A DNA stretch of 64,000 bases, from NCBI GenBank assembly GCA_000711775.1, contig ARYC01017525.1:51517-115516 (forward strand). Reading direction: 5' to 3'. Position 1 is the stretch's first letter; every line of letters begins with the position of its first letter. This document shows positions 51,380-64,000 of this stretch, in pieces. The notes beneath the pieces are model-generated. The model had not been told where the DNA came from. It saw only the letters and a program-made list of their open reading frames with translations, and did not search any database. Both the position numbers and the translations under genes were made by a program. The DNA is from Oxytricha trifallax (taxonomy: Eukaryota; Ciliophora; Spirotrichea; Sporadotrichida; Oxytrichidae).

Positions 51380-54300
51380 TAATGTCAAGTATATGAGTGT
51401 CGTTCCTCTTGTACAGATGAAAATTAATCGCCAAAAAAATTAAAGTATGAATATCTGATTATATCTATTTGGCTGGCTTAAGCACCAGTATTAATTTCCC
51501 TAGAGCATTAAATAATTATAATAACAATTAGTTTCATCATTTTGATTAATCTCTGAGAAGCACAACATACTGTACATTCAATTAATTTAATTAAGTTTTA
51601 ATATATTAAACAATTATATTATTTTCAGATTATTGCAATAACTGTGAATTCATTAAACAGCTCCATTTTATGAATAAACTTATCATCGAAAGGCTCCACC
51701 AATATAAATAAAACAATAAACTAATTGAATTTAATAAATAATATGATGTACATAATCATTCCCAAAGAAGTAAATATCAATGTGAAGAATTGCAAGAAAG
51801 TGTACTCATCAAATATCATGAAAGCTAAAATCTAAATTAACTTTCTTAACATGTTAAGGATTTAGTATTAACTTGCAATTTTAGAGTCAAGCCTTAACCC
51901 TTCATAAAAGGTTTCATATAAAGTTATAAGAAGATTTAAAACAAATTTTAAATACTATATTATAATATAATTATACTTAGCTGCAAAAACTTCATTTTCA
52001 AGTTTTTCATGATGTTTGTTAAGAAAATGAGCACTTATAAATGGAAAGCAGAGAATAATCGAAACTAAAATTATACTATGAAAAGAAGCAGCTATATCTG
52101 AAAATCCCTTATATCTCAAATCATATAGATTTAGCATAGAACTCAAACCTATTTCGAAATAAGCTTCAATCAGCAATGTCAAAACACAAGCATAAATAAG
52201 TTTCTGTTTCGACCAGTTTAGGAATTTAGATAAGAGCTTAAGAAATTTATTTTATTATGCAGCTTCATCAAACAATATTATAAATAATAAAAGGAAGAAT
52301 GATCAATCAAATTAATATTTTTGGAAGAATCATCTCAAGCGTGAAGTAAAGAATACTTTTCTATATTATTAATTACATTGATTTTATTTACTATAAAACA
52401 TAAAATAAGTGAAACTTTATAATAAATTGCTTTATTTTAATATAATTTAATATATAGAAATTAACATGGTTTATCAAATTATATCGTTATATTATATAAA
52501 TGAAAACTATTAAAAAGAATTTTAAATTTAATTAAATTTAAAACAAGCTTTAAATTATAAATAAACTATATTTCCTTAATTTATATAATAATTTTAGTTT
52601 TATATTTAATTTTGAATTAGGTATTTTTTTCTAATTTAAAGAATATAGTAAAGAGCAGTGATGTAAATAGTAACCATCAGCATTTAAACCAAAATATTTA
52701 TAACATTTTAAAATTTATAATGAATTTATAATAAATTTCTTTGAAATATTTGTTATTTTGAAAATTGTCTAATAAAATAATCGCAGAGTTATAAATAGCA
52801 GATTAGGGCAACAAATATTTGGTAACTTTGAAAGAAAATTAAAATAAATAAATGTTGCTCATTTATTTATTGTTGACTTAAATATTTTATTATAAAGATG
52901 CCAAAAATTAAATTTAATATACATTTATAAACTCAAGCACAAATATTATAATCATCTGATTAAATAAATAAACATATAAGGTAACCCTTAAAATATTTTT
53001 AAATTTAACAAAACCATAAGTTTAATAAATCAATTTCAAATTAAGCATAAATATGAAATAGTGTTAATTATTGTAGGAATACATTTGATTTGGGAAATTA
53101 ACTTTTAAATTAATTAATACGTACTAAAATTCGTGGCAGTTAACTTTCAAGAAACCTAGACAATATGGTACTTGTTTGAAAAAGAATTCAAAATTAGCTG
53201 GACTTTACTATTGGCGGTAACCCTCTATCGCATCAATGAAATGAGATAGCTTGAGTTTAATTAAAGAATAAAAATTAACTAAAAATCACAAAAAAATTAA
53301 ACTCAAGCTATCTCATTTCATTGATGCGATAGAGGGTTACCGCCAATAGTAAAGTCCAGCTAATTTTGAATTCTTTTCAAACAAGTACCATATTGTTTAG
53401 GTTTCTTGAAAGTTAACTGCCACGAATTTTAGTAACTATTAATTAATTTAAAAGTTAATTTCCCAAATCAAATGTATCCCTTCAATATGTAAAATAAGCT
53501 AATGATTGCTTCAAGAATAATTAAAATCAAATAATTATAAAAATTAGAATATAAAACTAAATTTCAAAAAATAATAATTTTTAGTTGTATGATAAAGATA
53601 ATATAGGAATTTGATTTAAGTATAAGAATTGTGATCATAACAATATTTTAAAAGAAGAACTATAATTTATTTTAAGAATAGTGAAAATTCTATTAAAAAT
53701 AATAATTTTTTTTTAATTTTGTATTTAATATGAATGAATAACATTATAATATCTTATTTATTAACAATAGTTACGAAGAAAAGAGATCTTTATCTAATGT
53801 TTGTGAATATAAAAAATAAAGAATTTATTTCTATACTTAATTTTATGATATTAGACGATTTAAAAATTGTGCGATAAACTTGAATTGATTGTATTTTCTA
53901 TTTGAATTAAAAAATTAATAGATAACTGTTAATAAATAAATAAATTTAAGGAAATAAATAGTATGTTTATTTAAAAATTCTATAAAAATGATAGTATTTT
54001 ATTGATACAGATATTATTCAAAAATCATTCTTCAATGAAATATAAATATAGTTTTTTTATTAAAAAAAATTCTCTACACAAAAATATTTTTAAAATTTTA
54101 TATAAAATTAAGATTTTGATTCCAAGGTTTAAGAAAATATTCATAGTATCATAACCAACTCCTTCAAAGTACATGGAAAACGGAGATTGATCGTCCTCGT
54201 CTATCTCAAAGAAAGTGTTTATAAAGTCAGTGGGATAAAGTTAGAACGCTGATATTTCCAGAATGACTGAGAAAAACCCAACAGTATTGGCTGGCAAGTT

Positions 54301-57300
54301 GATTGTGACCAAAGGGAGGTGAGAGATGATCTGGAAAGCGTTCATAGCACCCCATAGATGCTGCAGACTCAAAGCCCTAAAAGATTAACTTGCAGTTTAT
54401 TTCTTACAAAAATGTGTTGAGCAGGAAGCAAAGTCCAAATGCAATCATAACACTCGCTGTGGCAGCATCTTCAAATGCTTCAACGAACTCTTGGTCGTCT
54501 AGTATGGATAAGAAAAAAAATAATTTCATACCTTAGGATAATTAGCGAGGGACATTTTAATTAATTATTTAGTTTAATCATCCTGTGATGCTTAAAGGAG
54601 AGATGAGACCTTGGATTTGAGTTTTTGAATGTACAGCAAACTGAGGAGTTTATGCGAAGTACTACCTTTGACAAGCTTTACCTCAATTTCATCGAAAGTT
54701 TCTGAAATCGAAATCAACTTCTAGTCTTCAAATTTCAACTACAATTCTACTTAAACAAAATATCTTATTTTACATTTTTCAATTAAAAAATATATAAAAA
54801 ATAAGTTTTACTTATAATAAGGTGCAAATAGTTATTATTCTATTCAGAATTTATAATTAGATTTAAAATTTATACTTGATATATTTCTATGGCAAGCATC
54901 AGCTCACATTGCTGCCAGGTATTTTTTTCTAAGTTGAAGCTTTTGGTACATATAGGCTGATCGACTATGGATTATACCAGTGCCACGTCACATATGCGAC
55001 GACATCCTAAACTTTAGTGCTACTACTTTATAAGGTGAGTGGTCTAGAACCATTTTCCAGTACCAAATCCCTGGCGTCCTCTCATAATAGTGAGATTGCC
55101 CTCTACTGTCGAAAAGAAGCTGGTCAAAAAATTTTTTATTAGATTACTATAATATATAAATTATGATTATGTACATAAATATACCTTACACTTCAATTAA
55201 TTTAATTATAAAAGTAAAATTTATATATGTGAACTTTCAATTCACTATAATAAGAAACATATTTTAAATTTTTAGAACTATTTTATTGAAAATTTAATTT
55301 TTTTTTACAATCTTTCAATTTCATATTCTCATAATTTTTGTAAATTTTCTTTATTAGTTAGAGGATATTTTCAATACTTCAAAATAAACAAGTTCAATTT
55401 AAGGATTATCAGAGCTTGGATTTCTGTGTAGATGAATATTAAAGTCTCTTTTAATTAGCTTTTGCGACAAAATTTAACATTAGTAATTATTATTTTTTAA
55501 AAATCTATTGTAAAATTTTATCTATGTTAGTCTGAAACTAGAATGTCATTAATAATAATATAAAATACCATTTTAGCTTTGGAGTCTATCTTCTTAATCT
55601 TTCCAAACATGATTTACTCTTAAACGATCAAATTTAATTTAAATAATTTTGCTTAAATTAGAAGCAACTTTTGAAGCATCCTGATAAAATTGCAAAAGCT
55701 CAGGAGAGAGTACAAGTACTTCCAAGTTCACTTTTCTGTATAAATATTTAGCATTTAAATCCTTAAAAATCTAAAATACTATAGTCTAATAATCGTCATC
55801 GATTTCTTAGGAGTCTAGTGGTGTATAACTCAAAGTGGCTATTAGGTCATTGCTAATTGATTCTAAAACCCCATAGATCAATTAAGACACGAAGATTGGG
55901 CTTAAGAACAATTAAATCAAAGATTTATTATTATTGGAGAAGTATCTTCATTTTGGGGCTAATTATTAAAAATATTGGCTGTATTTATAAAATAATCTAA
56001 TCAGAGTGTATACAATTAACCCAATTAAATATAAATTTAGCCAATAATTAATAAATTTTAATTTAATTGTTCTTGACTCCAATCCTCTTGTCTTGATTGA
56101 TCTATAGGGTTTAAGGAAAAGCCTTACGTAAATGATTATGAAGAAAGTTTTAGAATTGAATTTTAACATGGATTTTGAAATAGGTCCAGTAATATCATAA
56201 CTCCGGAGCTTACTAAACTTTGATTTAGTAAAAAGTAGGGGGGCAATTAAATAATTAAATTAGGCACTATTGTGTGAATTATTCCAATTAATTCTTTTTA
56301 AATGAAAGAATTGCATTAAGTAAATAGCATTTTACAATTTTAGACATTTGTATTTAAAATGCATATATTTAAAAAATTCTTAAATTTTAATTAGAAATAA
56401 ATCAATGAATTTTTATTAACTTAAATTACTTAGGTTTCTTTCTAAAATTTATACTCAGTTTACTTTAAGTAATTATTAAAAGGATTTTAATTTCGATTTT
56501 ATAAAACAATTATACAACTTCTAGGAGATATTTAAATCATAAATTTTAAATATTAAAAATAATTAAAACTTATTAATAATTTTCTCCCTATAAAAATAGT
56601 ATTATCCTTAGAATTTATAGAACAAAAATATAATTATTTTGAAGTTAATTAAGTTTATTACATCATATAAATTTATAAATAACAGTGCATTATTATAAAT
56701 GAATTAGAGGTAAGTAAATAAGATTTTATTAAAAATATTATGATTGTAATTCTGTTTATACATGGAATATTTTTCACAAAATTATATAAATAAGTTAGAT
56801 TTTTATAATCAAAATCCCAAAATACATAAACTAAATGTTTTAATGATAGTTTGATTTATAGATATTGTGGGATCTTAATGGGATAAGTAGAGAATAAAGG
56901 TTTCTTAAATTTTATATTTAAATTAATATTAGTAGAGTTAATTCAAACTATTTCATGTTACTAAATTTTTAGAGGCTCTTGCAAGTCATCTTTTATTTTC
57001 AATTTATTGGGAAATTTCTCGATTATCATAACTTTATATGCTATATAGACTATAATAAATTATCATTTATTATGAATAATCTTTTTTTGTACATAAGGTC
57101 TTAAAGGTATCTACACCTTCATCAGATTGTATGTTCTTGAATATATTTTAACAGCATTTTGCATTTAAATGTAATTTACTTTAACTTTTACTATTAAATT
57201 GCATTGAAAAGTCAACCACTCTTCACACCTAGATGAAAGTGATGAAATTATTTCCTATATTTTCTTATAAATGAAAGCAATGGTTTTTGAAGATAAACGC

Positions 57301-59370
57301 ATGTCTGGAAAATTGTGAAAAAATATTACTGCTCACTTATCAAGCAGGAAATGTGCCCAATATTTTAAAATCTTAGAGTTGTAGAAGTATTCTATATGGA
57401 TACTAAAAAAACTTTTATATTTTGGAGGAGGTTCTAAAAGCCTTAATTTGAATGTTCCACAACTAGCAATCAATTATTCTAAAATTTTTTAGGCATTCTT
57501 GCAAAGAGCTTTGATATTGTTTTATTATTTAGAATTGGTTTTGTCTAGTCTACCCAATTATCACAAGTAGTAAATATTATAATCTATTTAATAGATCTTA
57601 AATAAAGTTAATTTCAATGTCTTATTTATTTAAAAAGTTTCATTTCTCTACTTTCTCCAATAAGACTAAAATTATGTATTACAAATCAAATTACAAATTA
57701 TTTAGTCAAAGGATTTAAGGTTTTAAATTGAAGTAATTTTTATGCATTCATCGCAGAGAGATAAATCGAGTATTAAATTCTGATATAAAATAAGTAGATT
57801 AATTATCAAGTATTATTCTCTAAAATTAAGCGCCAATTGTAATCTTCTTGAACATTTAATTAAATATAGATAACTTTTATTATTTTTTTTTTATAAATAC
57901 TGTATAAAATACTTATTATTTCATTTTAAATAAATTTTCAAAATCAATCAACTTTGAGTAATAGAAAATCACCAGTGGAGCTGTTTGGTTAAATTTGTGT
58001 CTCAATAGGCTTCTTGATTATGTTAATGAAATCTTGATTAACTATAGTGAGATGGAATTAAACACTCATTGATTCAGACCCTCCTATTGAAGCAGTAATT
58101 TTGACTTTGTAGTTTCCCCTATCTCTACCTAACGAAGTTGAGATTATGAGTTAGTTTGTATTTTCGTTGAATTTAAGAAAGGTCCTTGGCTATTGATTGA
58201 TACTAACTTCGTTAACATTAATTTAATAGAAATATAAACATATATCTTATAAGACACCTCACTTGCACAACCAGGATATAAATAATTATTATAAGATGTG
58301 ATAATCTAAACCTGTTAACGTCAATATAAATTGCATCTGTATTAATTTAGTACATTATGTTCATGATAGGTAATACCCCTATGAAATTATTTAAATTAAT
58401 TAAATATATTATTCATGATTTTTATTTGTTATTTTTACAGCATGATTTGTTTTATATTTTATTTATTTTATCGATAAATTTGAAATTAAAAATGCAAAGA
58501 TAGAATCAATTATATAATTTTTGTTCTAAATTTTCAAAAGAGGGATTATTCATTTTAAAATTCTTATGGTAACTAATAAATATGGAATATAAATTGAATA
58601 AATTATGCTTTATTTTTAGTAATTAAAATGAAATTATTTCCAGAAGTAGAACAATTGTAGACGTCTTATTCAAAAGTAAGTCTCCAGTTTTATACATTAA
58701 TATCTTGTAATGGAACATAATTTAACGGTCTTTAAGTGGCAATTCTTTCATTAAAAATATAATAGAATGAGACACTGCTTGTTATAGTTTATTTTTCCAA
58801 AAAAGATTTAATTAAAGTAAATTTTTACTAAATAGTTGCGAGGTAAGTTTGATCTAAGTTTAAAATCGTTGGGCTAAATTTATAATTCAATAATAATCCA
58901 TTGTTTTCTAATGATATAAACTCATTTGGAATTCCACTGTCAATATCTTCTATCATAGTAGTTTGTAAATCCATATTTTCAAATTCTGTCATATAGGACG
59001 GCAATCAATATAAATCATAAGAATTATTGATTGTAATTTAACTGTTTTTTAATTATTAAATCCATTCTTTTATTTTTGAGAGTTAATATTATAAATTTAA
59101 TAGGAATAATAATATAAAATCTGTAAGAGAACTAAAAAGTGCTATTTTAAGATATTGGGAATGTGAATACCTCATCTTTTATTAAATTTATTTTATATTT
59201 TTATCTGTTTACTCTAAATCAAATATAGTTGACGCTTCATTGACAAAATTAGCGTTTTCTTACACAAATTCATCACTTATACAATAAGGTATTTATTCTT
59301 AAATTGTAATTGCACTATTATCTAAAATGCCATAACCGTCATTGTAAATTTTAGGAGTAAAATATTATTT
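51380..59370 (-). CDS. Large multi-pass membrane protein with cadherin-like (Cadg) repeats, split by IESs
   Basis: This reverse-strand gene is seen as separate coding patches in N-to-C order. 59.37-59.21 kb: YNDGYGILDNSAITI. 58.99-58.84: TEFENMDLQTTMIEDIDSGI and TILNLDQTYLATI. 58.33-57.96: NNYKV-type cadherin-like strand pattern (GNYKVKITASIGGSESMSVQ). 56.2-55.5: FSKLRSYDITGPISKSML with a hydrophobic stretch. 55.12-54.89: Cys-containing part. 54.42-54.13: LWGAMNAFQIISHLPLVTIN and EIDEDDQSPFSMYFEG. 52.26-51.95: IEAYFEIGLSSMLNLYDLRY with two membrane spans. 51.84-51.72: a further span (FLQFFTLIFTSLGMIMYIIL). 51.70-51.63: PFDDKFIHKMELFNEF. This resembles the big surface proteins abundant in Oxytricha and Stylonychia (annotated there as Cadg-domain proteins). 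Start, stop and junctions are not fixed. Confidence 0.55.
52265..53070. other. IES/spacer in the reverse-strand membrane-protein gene
   Basis: AT-rich, without a coding signal. With the MITE at 53071 it separates the patches at 54.1 and 52.2 kb. Confidence 0.4.
53071..53485. mobile_element. TA-flanked palindromic MITE, copy 2 (415 bp)
   Basis: The ends are TTGTAGGAATACATTTGATT and its near-inverse, flanked by TA (53069-53070 and 53486-53487). It has the same inner blocks as 50058-50473 (CGTGGCAGTTAA; CTTTACTATTGGCGGTA) but a different centre. The arms match each other nearly base for base while the two copies differ. Confidence 0.8.
53488..54125. other. AT-rich spacer
   Basis: Nothing recognised; likely IES. 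Confidence 0.35.
56210..57955. other. AT-rich region within the reverse-strand gene; weak forward frame
   Basis: Mostly non-coding. At 57290-57480 the forward strand is open for about 60 codons (CLENCEKILLLTYQAGNVPN), less AT-rich than its surroundings, but no family is recognised and the gene here runs the other way. It may be an MDS of a different gene or chance. Confidence 0.3.
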
Positions 59371-59780
59371 AAAGTTAGTCACAAAAATTCTTGTTTTATT
59401 ATAAAATATTTATAATTTATAATTCACAATTATTATTTTTTGAATTATAATTATTATAAAAGAAATATTTTTTTAAAAAAACTTATCCCCAAATAATCAT
59501 AATGAAACTTGTTTAAAAAAATAAATAATGATTATTTTATACCATAAATAAAAATATAATAATTAAATTTACTATTATTTTAATTGAAATTATTGCAATT
59601 AATTATTTTCTAAATAAATTTCAAAAAATTATTTTTAATTTATATAAAATTTTTGTCTTAAATATTTTATATTTCTTTTATAAAACAAAAAAATTGACTC
59701 TTTTTATTTGATTATTTTATATTAATAATTATTTATATTATATGCTCATTTTATTAATTATAAATTATAAATATTAAACT
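59371..59780. other. AT-rich spacer
   Basis: No coding signal. Confidence 0.3.
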
Positions 59781-59978
59781 TGAGAATTGAACAATGTTTG
59801 TCAAGAAAAGACTTTCGCTTGGATTATACGAAAATGTGGGGCTTGTGTGTACAAAAACTAAAGTAAAAGCCAATTCCAAAGTTTTAGGGAAATTTATTAT
59901 TGAAATTTTTTTTAGAAAGAAATAAAAAAATAAAAAAAAGTGATTTATAATTTTTGCTGCAAAATAACAAGTAAGCAT
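59781..59978 (-). CDS. Short coding-like segment, possible N-terminal exon of the membrane protein
   Basis: The reverse frame contains ELAFTLVFVHTSPTFSYNPS, with a hydrophobic run that could be a signal sequence or part of the membrane protein. Codon use is less biased than in the surrounding AT-rich DNA. The upstream half of the frame is low complexity. Not confirmed by any family match. Confidence 0.3.
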
Positions 59979-61995
59979 AGTTATTGTTGTAAATGAAATT
60001 AAAGGAATTCAATTACTGCTTAAAAAGTAAATTTTATGTTATATTTTGAAATAAAAAAAGATTTAATTTATATAGATAAGTAAATTAAATTCATTTTCAT
60101 GGTTATTATAATTAAAATTATATATTGATGATAAACTATTTTTATAGCTAATTAAAATATCATCATTACTGCAAGAAAAATATAGTTTAGAGTAAATGTA
60201 ATAGCTTATGCTTCGTATTTTAGAGAAAAACATATGACAGGTAAATAATTCTAGAAGACATAATGGCATATTTAATAATACAATCTATAGAAATTGTTAT
60301 ATGCTATTCTGTTAACAATTAATAATTTTGATAAAAATATGAATTAAAATTATAATTTTTATTTTTAATTTTTTCCTTGGACTAAATGATTTATCAATAT
60401 TTCTTTGAATTAATTAATTTAAATTAACTATTTTTAGAAATAAATTTTATTTTAAACTACCCTTTTACAAACTTGGTTATTGATTTAAATTCCCATACTC
60501 TATAATAATTTGTCTTATTATTTTATAATTTGTAAGGTTAGCATAAAATTATTAAATTAATCAAATATCTTTCAAAGAAAAAGTCATTTATTTTTTTAGA
60601 AAGTCTTAAAATTTTTGGTAAATTAATATTTACTTATCCTAATATATTAATTTTAAGATGTCATTTCTTTTATAAAAATTTTATTATCCTTTTTTTTATT
60701 TAAAATTTGAATATTTATTAATATACGTGTTCCTAGTAAAACTATATTCGAAGGTGACAAGGTCCTCAATTTTTAAAAAAAATTATGTGTTTTGTGGAGC
60801 TCTCACTTATTATAAAATATAGGTAAAGTTTCACAACAAATTATATAATTAGACATATGGTATATATAATCCAGAAATAATAATATTTAAACCATTAATT
60901 ACGGTTTAAAATTAAAATTTAGCTATAAACTTGGAAGTTCATAGTTTAGTGTTCCATAATAAAATACATCAAATTATAATTACAAAATTTATATAAATCT
61001 TAAAAAAATTGAGTAAATTGATATGAAGTTGAAGAAATTAATTTATCAAAGAAAAATTTTGAACAAAGACTATATTATTACATGGAGAAAAAATTATGTT
61101 TTTTTATTAAATAATTTTAATCAATAAATTGATCTTTATTATTTACATTAACTGAGAAAAATAAATAATCAATAAAATAATGCAGGAAATAGTTTTGAGT
61201 TTAGATCAAAGACCTCTGTCGGATTACAACTTTTTGATGGTTCATTTATAAAAATAAATAATAATTAAACTAATAAATGTAAATTATTGAGTTTTACAAA
61301 TTCTTAAAATCTAAAAATATTCTTTACCTTTAATTACTTTAAGAATTGATGTGTTTAAAACTAATTAGCATTTATAAAAGTTAATGTTAAATTTGTATAT
61401 AAAAAAGGTTCATTTGTAACAATCATAGACACTATTCTTTAAAATATAAATAAATAAAAGTAATATTATTTCTTCCATTAAAGTCAAGCGACCCTAATAA
61501 AAGTATAGTAGGGTTATCTCCAATAAATTTCCCATAACTTTTAAGAAAAGAATTTGCAAGAGGCAAAGAATTCTAAGCCTATAAGTTCAAGATAAAAGCT
61601 AAATTATTAAATAAATTTAATGTTTTTATTTTTATTGTAAATTAATAAACAAAAATTATTTAATAATAATATATTCATAATTTTACTAGTTAATAATGAA
61701 ATTACTATATTGAATATATTATTTATATATATAAATCATCCAATAAATTATAATAAAATTTAATCACAAATAATAAGATACTTTAATTATTTTTTAGCAC
61801 TATTAAAATAAATTTTCATAATAAAAATATTTAATTAAAAAACTCCTGAACCAATAGGATTTTTAGTAAATGGTTCGATGTCAAGTCTTAGCATTATTAA
61901 TTAAAATTTAGATATGATTTAATTTAAATAAAGCAGTACATACTAGATTAAGTAAGATGTATCAACAATTTTATAATCAATTTATAATTATAAGA
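59979..61995. other. Very AT-rich region without visible genes
   Basis: Short open frames occur by chance. No repeats with clear ends are seen. Confidence 0.4.
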
Positions 61996-62394
61996 TTGGA
62001 CATACCATACCTGCCTCACAGTTATATATCATTTAAATTTATTAATGATGTTATCATTTTATCTTAAAATCCTCGCTCCCTACATTAAATAATTTAACAT
62101 TTAAAATTTGATGTATTTATCAACAACTACAAACAAATTTCAATCATTATATCTCCTTCAGTGACAAAAAATAATAGCATTATTCCCTAAAATTCAGATG
62201 GTTAATTGTTTAATACATGAAATATTAAAGTTTCACTAAGTTTGTAAAAGAAAAAAATTAAAAAAAAGTTGATTTAATTTGAAAAATTCAAAAGGAGCAT
62301 TATTTAATGTAGGCAGTGAAGATTATAATTTAATATAATAACATGATTTCAAATTTAATAGAAAATTTCTGGGAGGCAGGTGTGGTATGTCCAA
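61996..62394. mobile_element. Candidate MITE with 26-bp inverted ends
   Basis: The left end TTGGACATACCATACCTGCC has its inverse on the right with one or two changes, and both continue for a few more bases. No clean target duplication is seen (flanks TTATAAGA and TATTATAA). The interior is AT-rich with no ORF. Confidence 0.55.
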
Positions 62395-63865
62395 TATTAT
62401 AAACATAGATTTTGAAAAATAAAATTTGATATTTTTTATTCATTAATTGTTATATAAATTTATTTAGAAAAGTAGAAAACTTATTATTAAAAAATAATTT
62501 TACTAAATAATATATATTTTTAATTAAAATCGTAAAATATATGATAAACATTAATAATAAAGCATAATACTCTTCTTACTATAATCAAATTATAAACTTT
62601 TATTAAAATTTATATTAATGAAAAGTGTAAGAAAGGTATTATGTACATTTATAATAAAAACAATAGCACCTCTTCTTTTATAATTTTTATAAGAAATTAA
62701 ATGTTATTTCTGAAAAATATATTCACAGTGTCTTTATGTATTTATAAATTATAGATTCTTATTTTTTATAAATTTAATATTCGGACAAAAATAATATAAT
62801 AATTAATTAAAACGATTATTAAAATATTGTATCGTTGAGACATTATATTATAAAATATAAATTTAGAGTAAACCTTGAATCTAGAAAATTATATTTGAAA
62901 ATATTTCAAACAATTATTGTCAATAAATCTATATCTAAACAATGTTAGACACTCTATAATTATAAGATCGAATATATTTTAATCTTGATTAATTAATTGA
63001 ATAGAGTGTAAAATTATATTTTAGAAAATTTACTTTTTTTCACATCAAATATAAAATTTAACTTTCATTGTTGAATATTTTAAAAGCCTGCAATATATAA
63101 TAATAATTAAAAAACTAGTATAAAAAACAAAATTTTATAATAATTTTAACTTAAATACAAAAAATATAAGGCTTTAATGATTCTCTACAAATAAGCTAAT
63201 TTTAGTACTTAAAAAAATTATGAATTATGATTTATAAATGAAATTATAAAATTTTTTGATTTTTTTATCAACCGCTCTAACCAGTAAGTAGTTAGTATTG
63301 AGATTTTATTTTAAATAGTCAAGACATTATAAATAATATTTTAAATATTTAATATTAAATAAATTTATTTAAAATATTTATAAAAGATATTTTTAATTTA
63401 AAGAATAATTAAAATTAATTTACAGTATAATTTCCTAAAACACGTTAAAAGTATAAAATTATAATTCTTTGTTAAATGCTAATCAAAGTATAAGCAAAGA
63501 AAATAATTTAAAAAGTAGATTGAAAATGAATAATAATTTTATAGAAATTTATTGTATAAAGTATATTATATTAAATCTAGATATTTAAAAAATTAAGCAA
63601 TTCTTGCATTATTTTGTTTGATTTTATATTTAAGAAAAAGATGAGTGCATATATTATAGCGATAATGATAAAATTAAGTTATATTTATTACTATAAATTT
63701 CTATAAAATTATAATTCATTCTTAATTTAGATAATTTTAATTGAAATTCTTCGAAATTTATATTAAACTAATTAAAATTAATATTATTTATTTATTGCCT
63801 GTTAATAGGACAATCTCGACATATTTTAAGAGATATATGTTTTAATGCAACTTTAACTAATATTT
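62395..63865. other. Very AT-rich region without visible genes
   Basis: Nothing recognised. Confidence 0.4.
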
Positions 63866-64000
63866 TAGATCAGTGATCAGGCAGTGAGGATGTGGCCACT
63901 TCATCATGCTAATTGTGGAGCCGCCAACGGTTGTTACTGATGAAGGGCTTCTATCTTCCAGATTGGTTATCAATTCATAAAAATGCCTGATCATAGATCA
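63866..64000 (-). CDS. Partial coding-like segment at the window edge
   Basis: A sharp rise in G+C after nearly 4 kb of AT-rich DNA. The reverse strand is open (YELITNLEDRSPSSVTTVGG, then STISMMKWPH). It may be a 5' MDS of the reverse-strand membrane-protein gene or of another gene. The forward strand is also partly open, so the strand is not certain. Confidence 0.35.

Noticed and set aside
60063..60269. Reverse ORF as a gene
   Set aside because: AT-rich low-complexity protein without neighbouring coding support.

Overview
The window looks like germline (micronuclear) DNA of a spirotrich ciliate of the Oxytricha/Stylonychia type. Three things point this way. (1) Coding stretches stay open only if TAA and TAG are read as glutamine, with TGA as the single stop. 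(2) Genes are broken into macronuclear-destined segments (MDSs) by very AT-rich internal eliminated sequences (IESs), and short direct repeats (pointers) at the junctions restore the reading frame when joined. (3) There are telomere-bearing-element (TBE) transposons whose ends carry C4A4/G4T4 telomere-like repeats and a 3-bp ANT target duplication.

Layout. 1-2162: right part of a TBE. 2660-8296: a hybrid histidine kinase/response regulator gene, cut by long IESs, a palindromic foldback element and an eroded TBE-like element. 8949-15924: a plasma-membrane-type (P2B) Ca2+-ATPase gene in scrambled form. Its segments lie in two same-strand clusters, A (8.95-10.28 kb) and B (10.96-15.92 kb), that must be interleaved, with about a dozen matched pointers of 6-16 bp. 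16683-33274: a second scrambled Ca2+-ATPase paralogue, also interleaved (16.68-17.04 and 20.22-20.66 kb with 21.63-33.27 kb) and further permuted. It is interrupted by a TBE-like element, a full 4.1-kb TBE and foldback elements. 33475-48638: a giant collinear HECT E3 ubiquitin ligase of the HUWE1/Tom1/UPL1 kind (UBA, acidic tract, UBM-like motifs, HECT), with short GT-AG introns and IESs. About 51.4-59.4 kb (possibly to 64 kb): a reverse-strand gene for a large multi-pass membrane protein with cadherin-like repeats. 59.98-63.85 kb is AT-rich with little visible coding.

Mobile DNA is the most striking content. I see two TBEs, two divergent TBE-like elements, four foldback elements sharing TGTTC...GAACA ends with 6-bp target duplications, two related G-rich-ended MITEs, two TA-flanked MITEs of about 415 bp, and a 1.44-kb element with inverted minisatellite arrays and an 8-bp duplication. 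Several sit inside codons of conserved genes with perfect duplications. In those cases precise removal at the duplication restores the frame, so the target duplication doubles as an IES pointer.

The genes would work only after developmental DNA rearrangement in the somatic nucleus. The Ca2+ pumps, the phosphorelay kinase, the ubiquitin ligase and the surface protein have no obvious operon-like link and probably become separate nanochromosomes.
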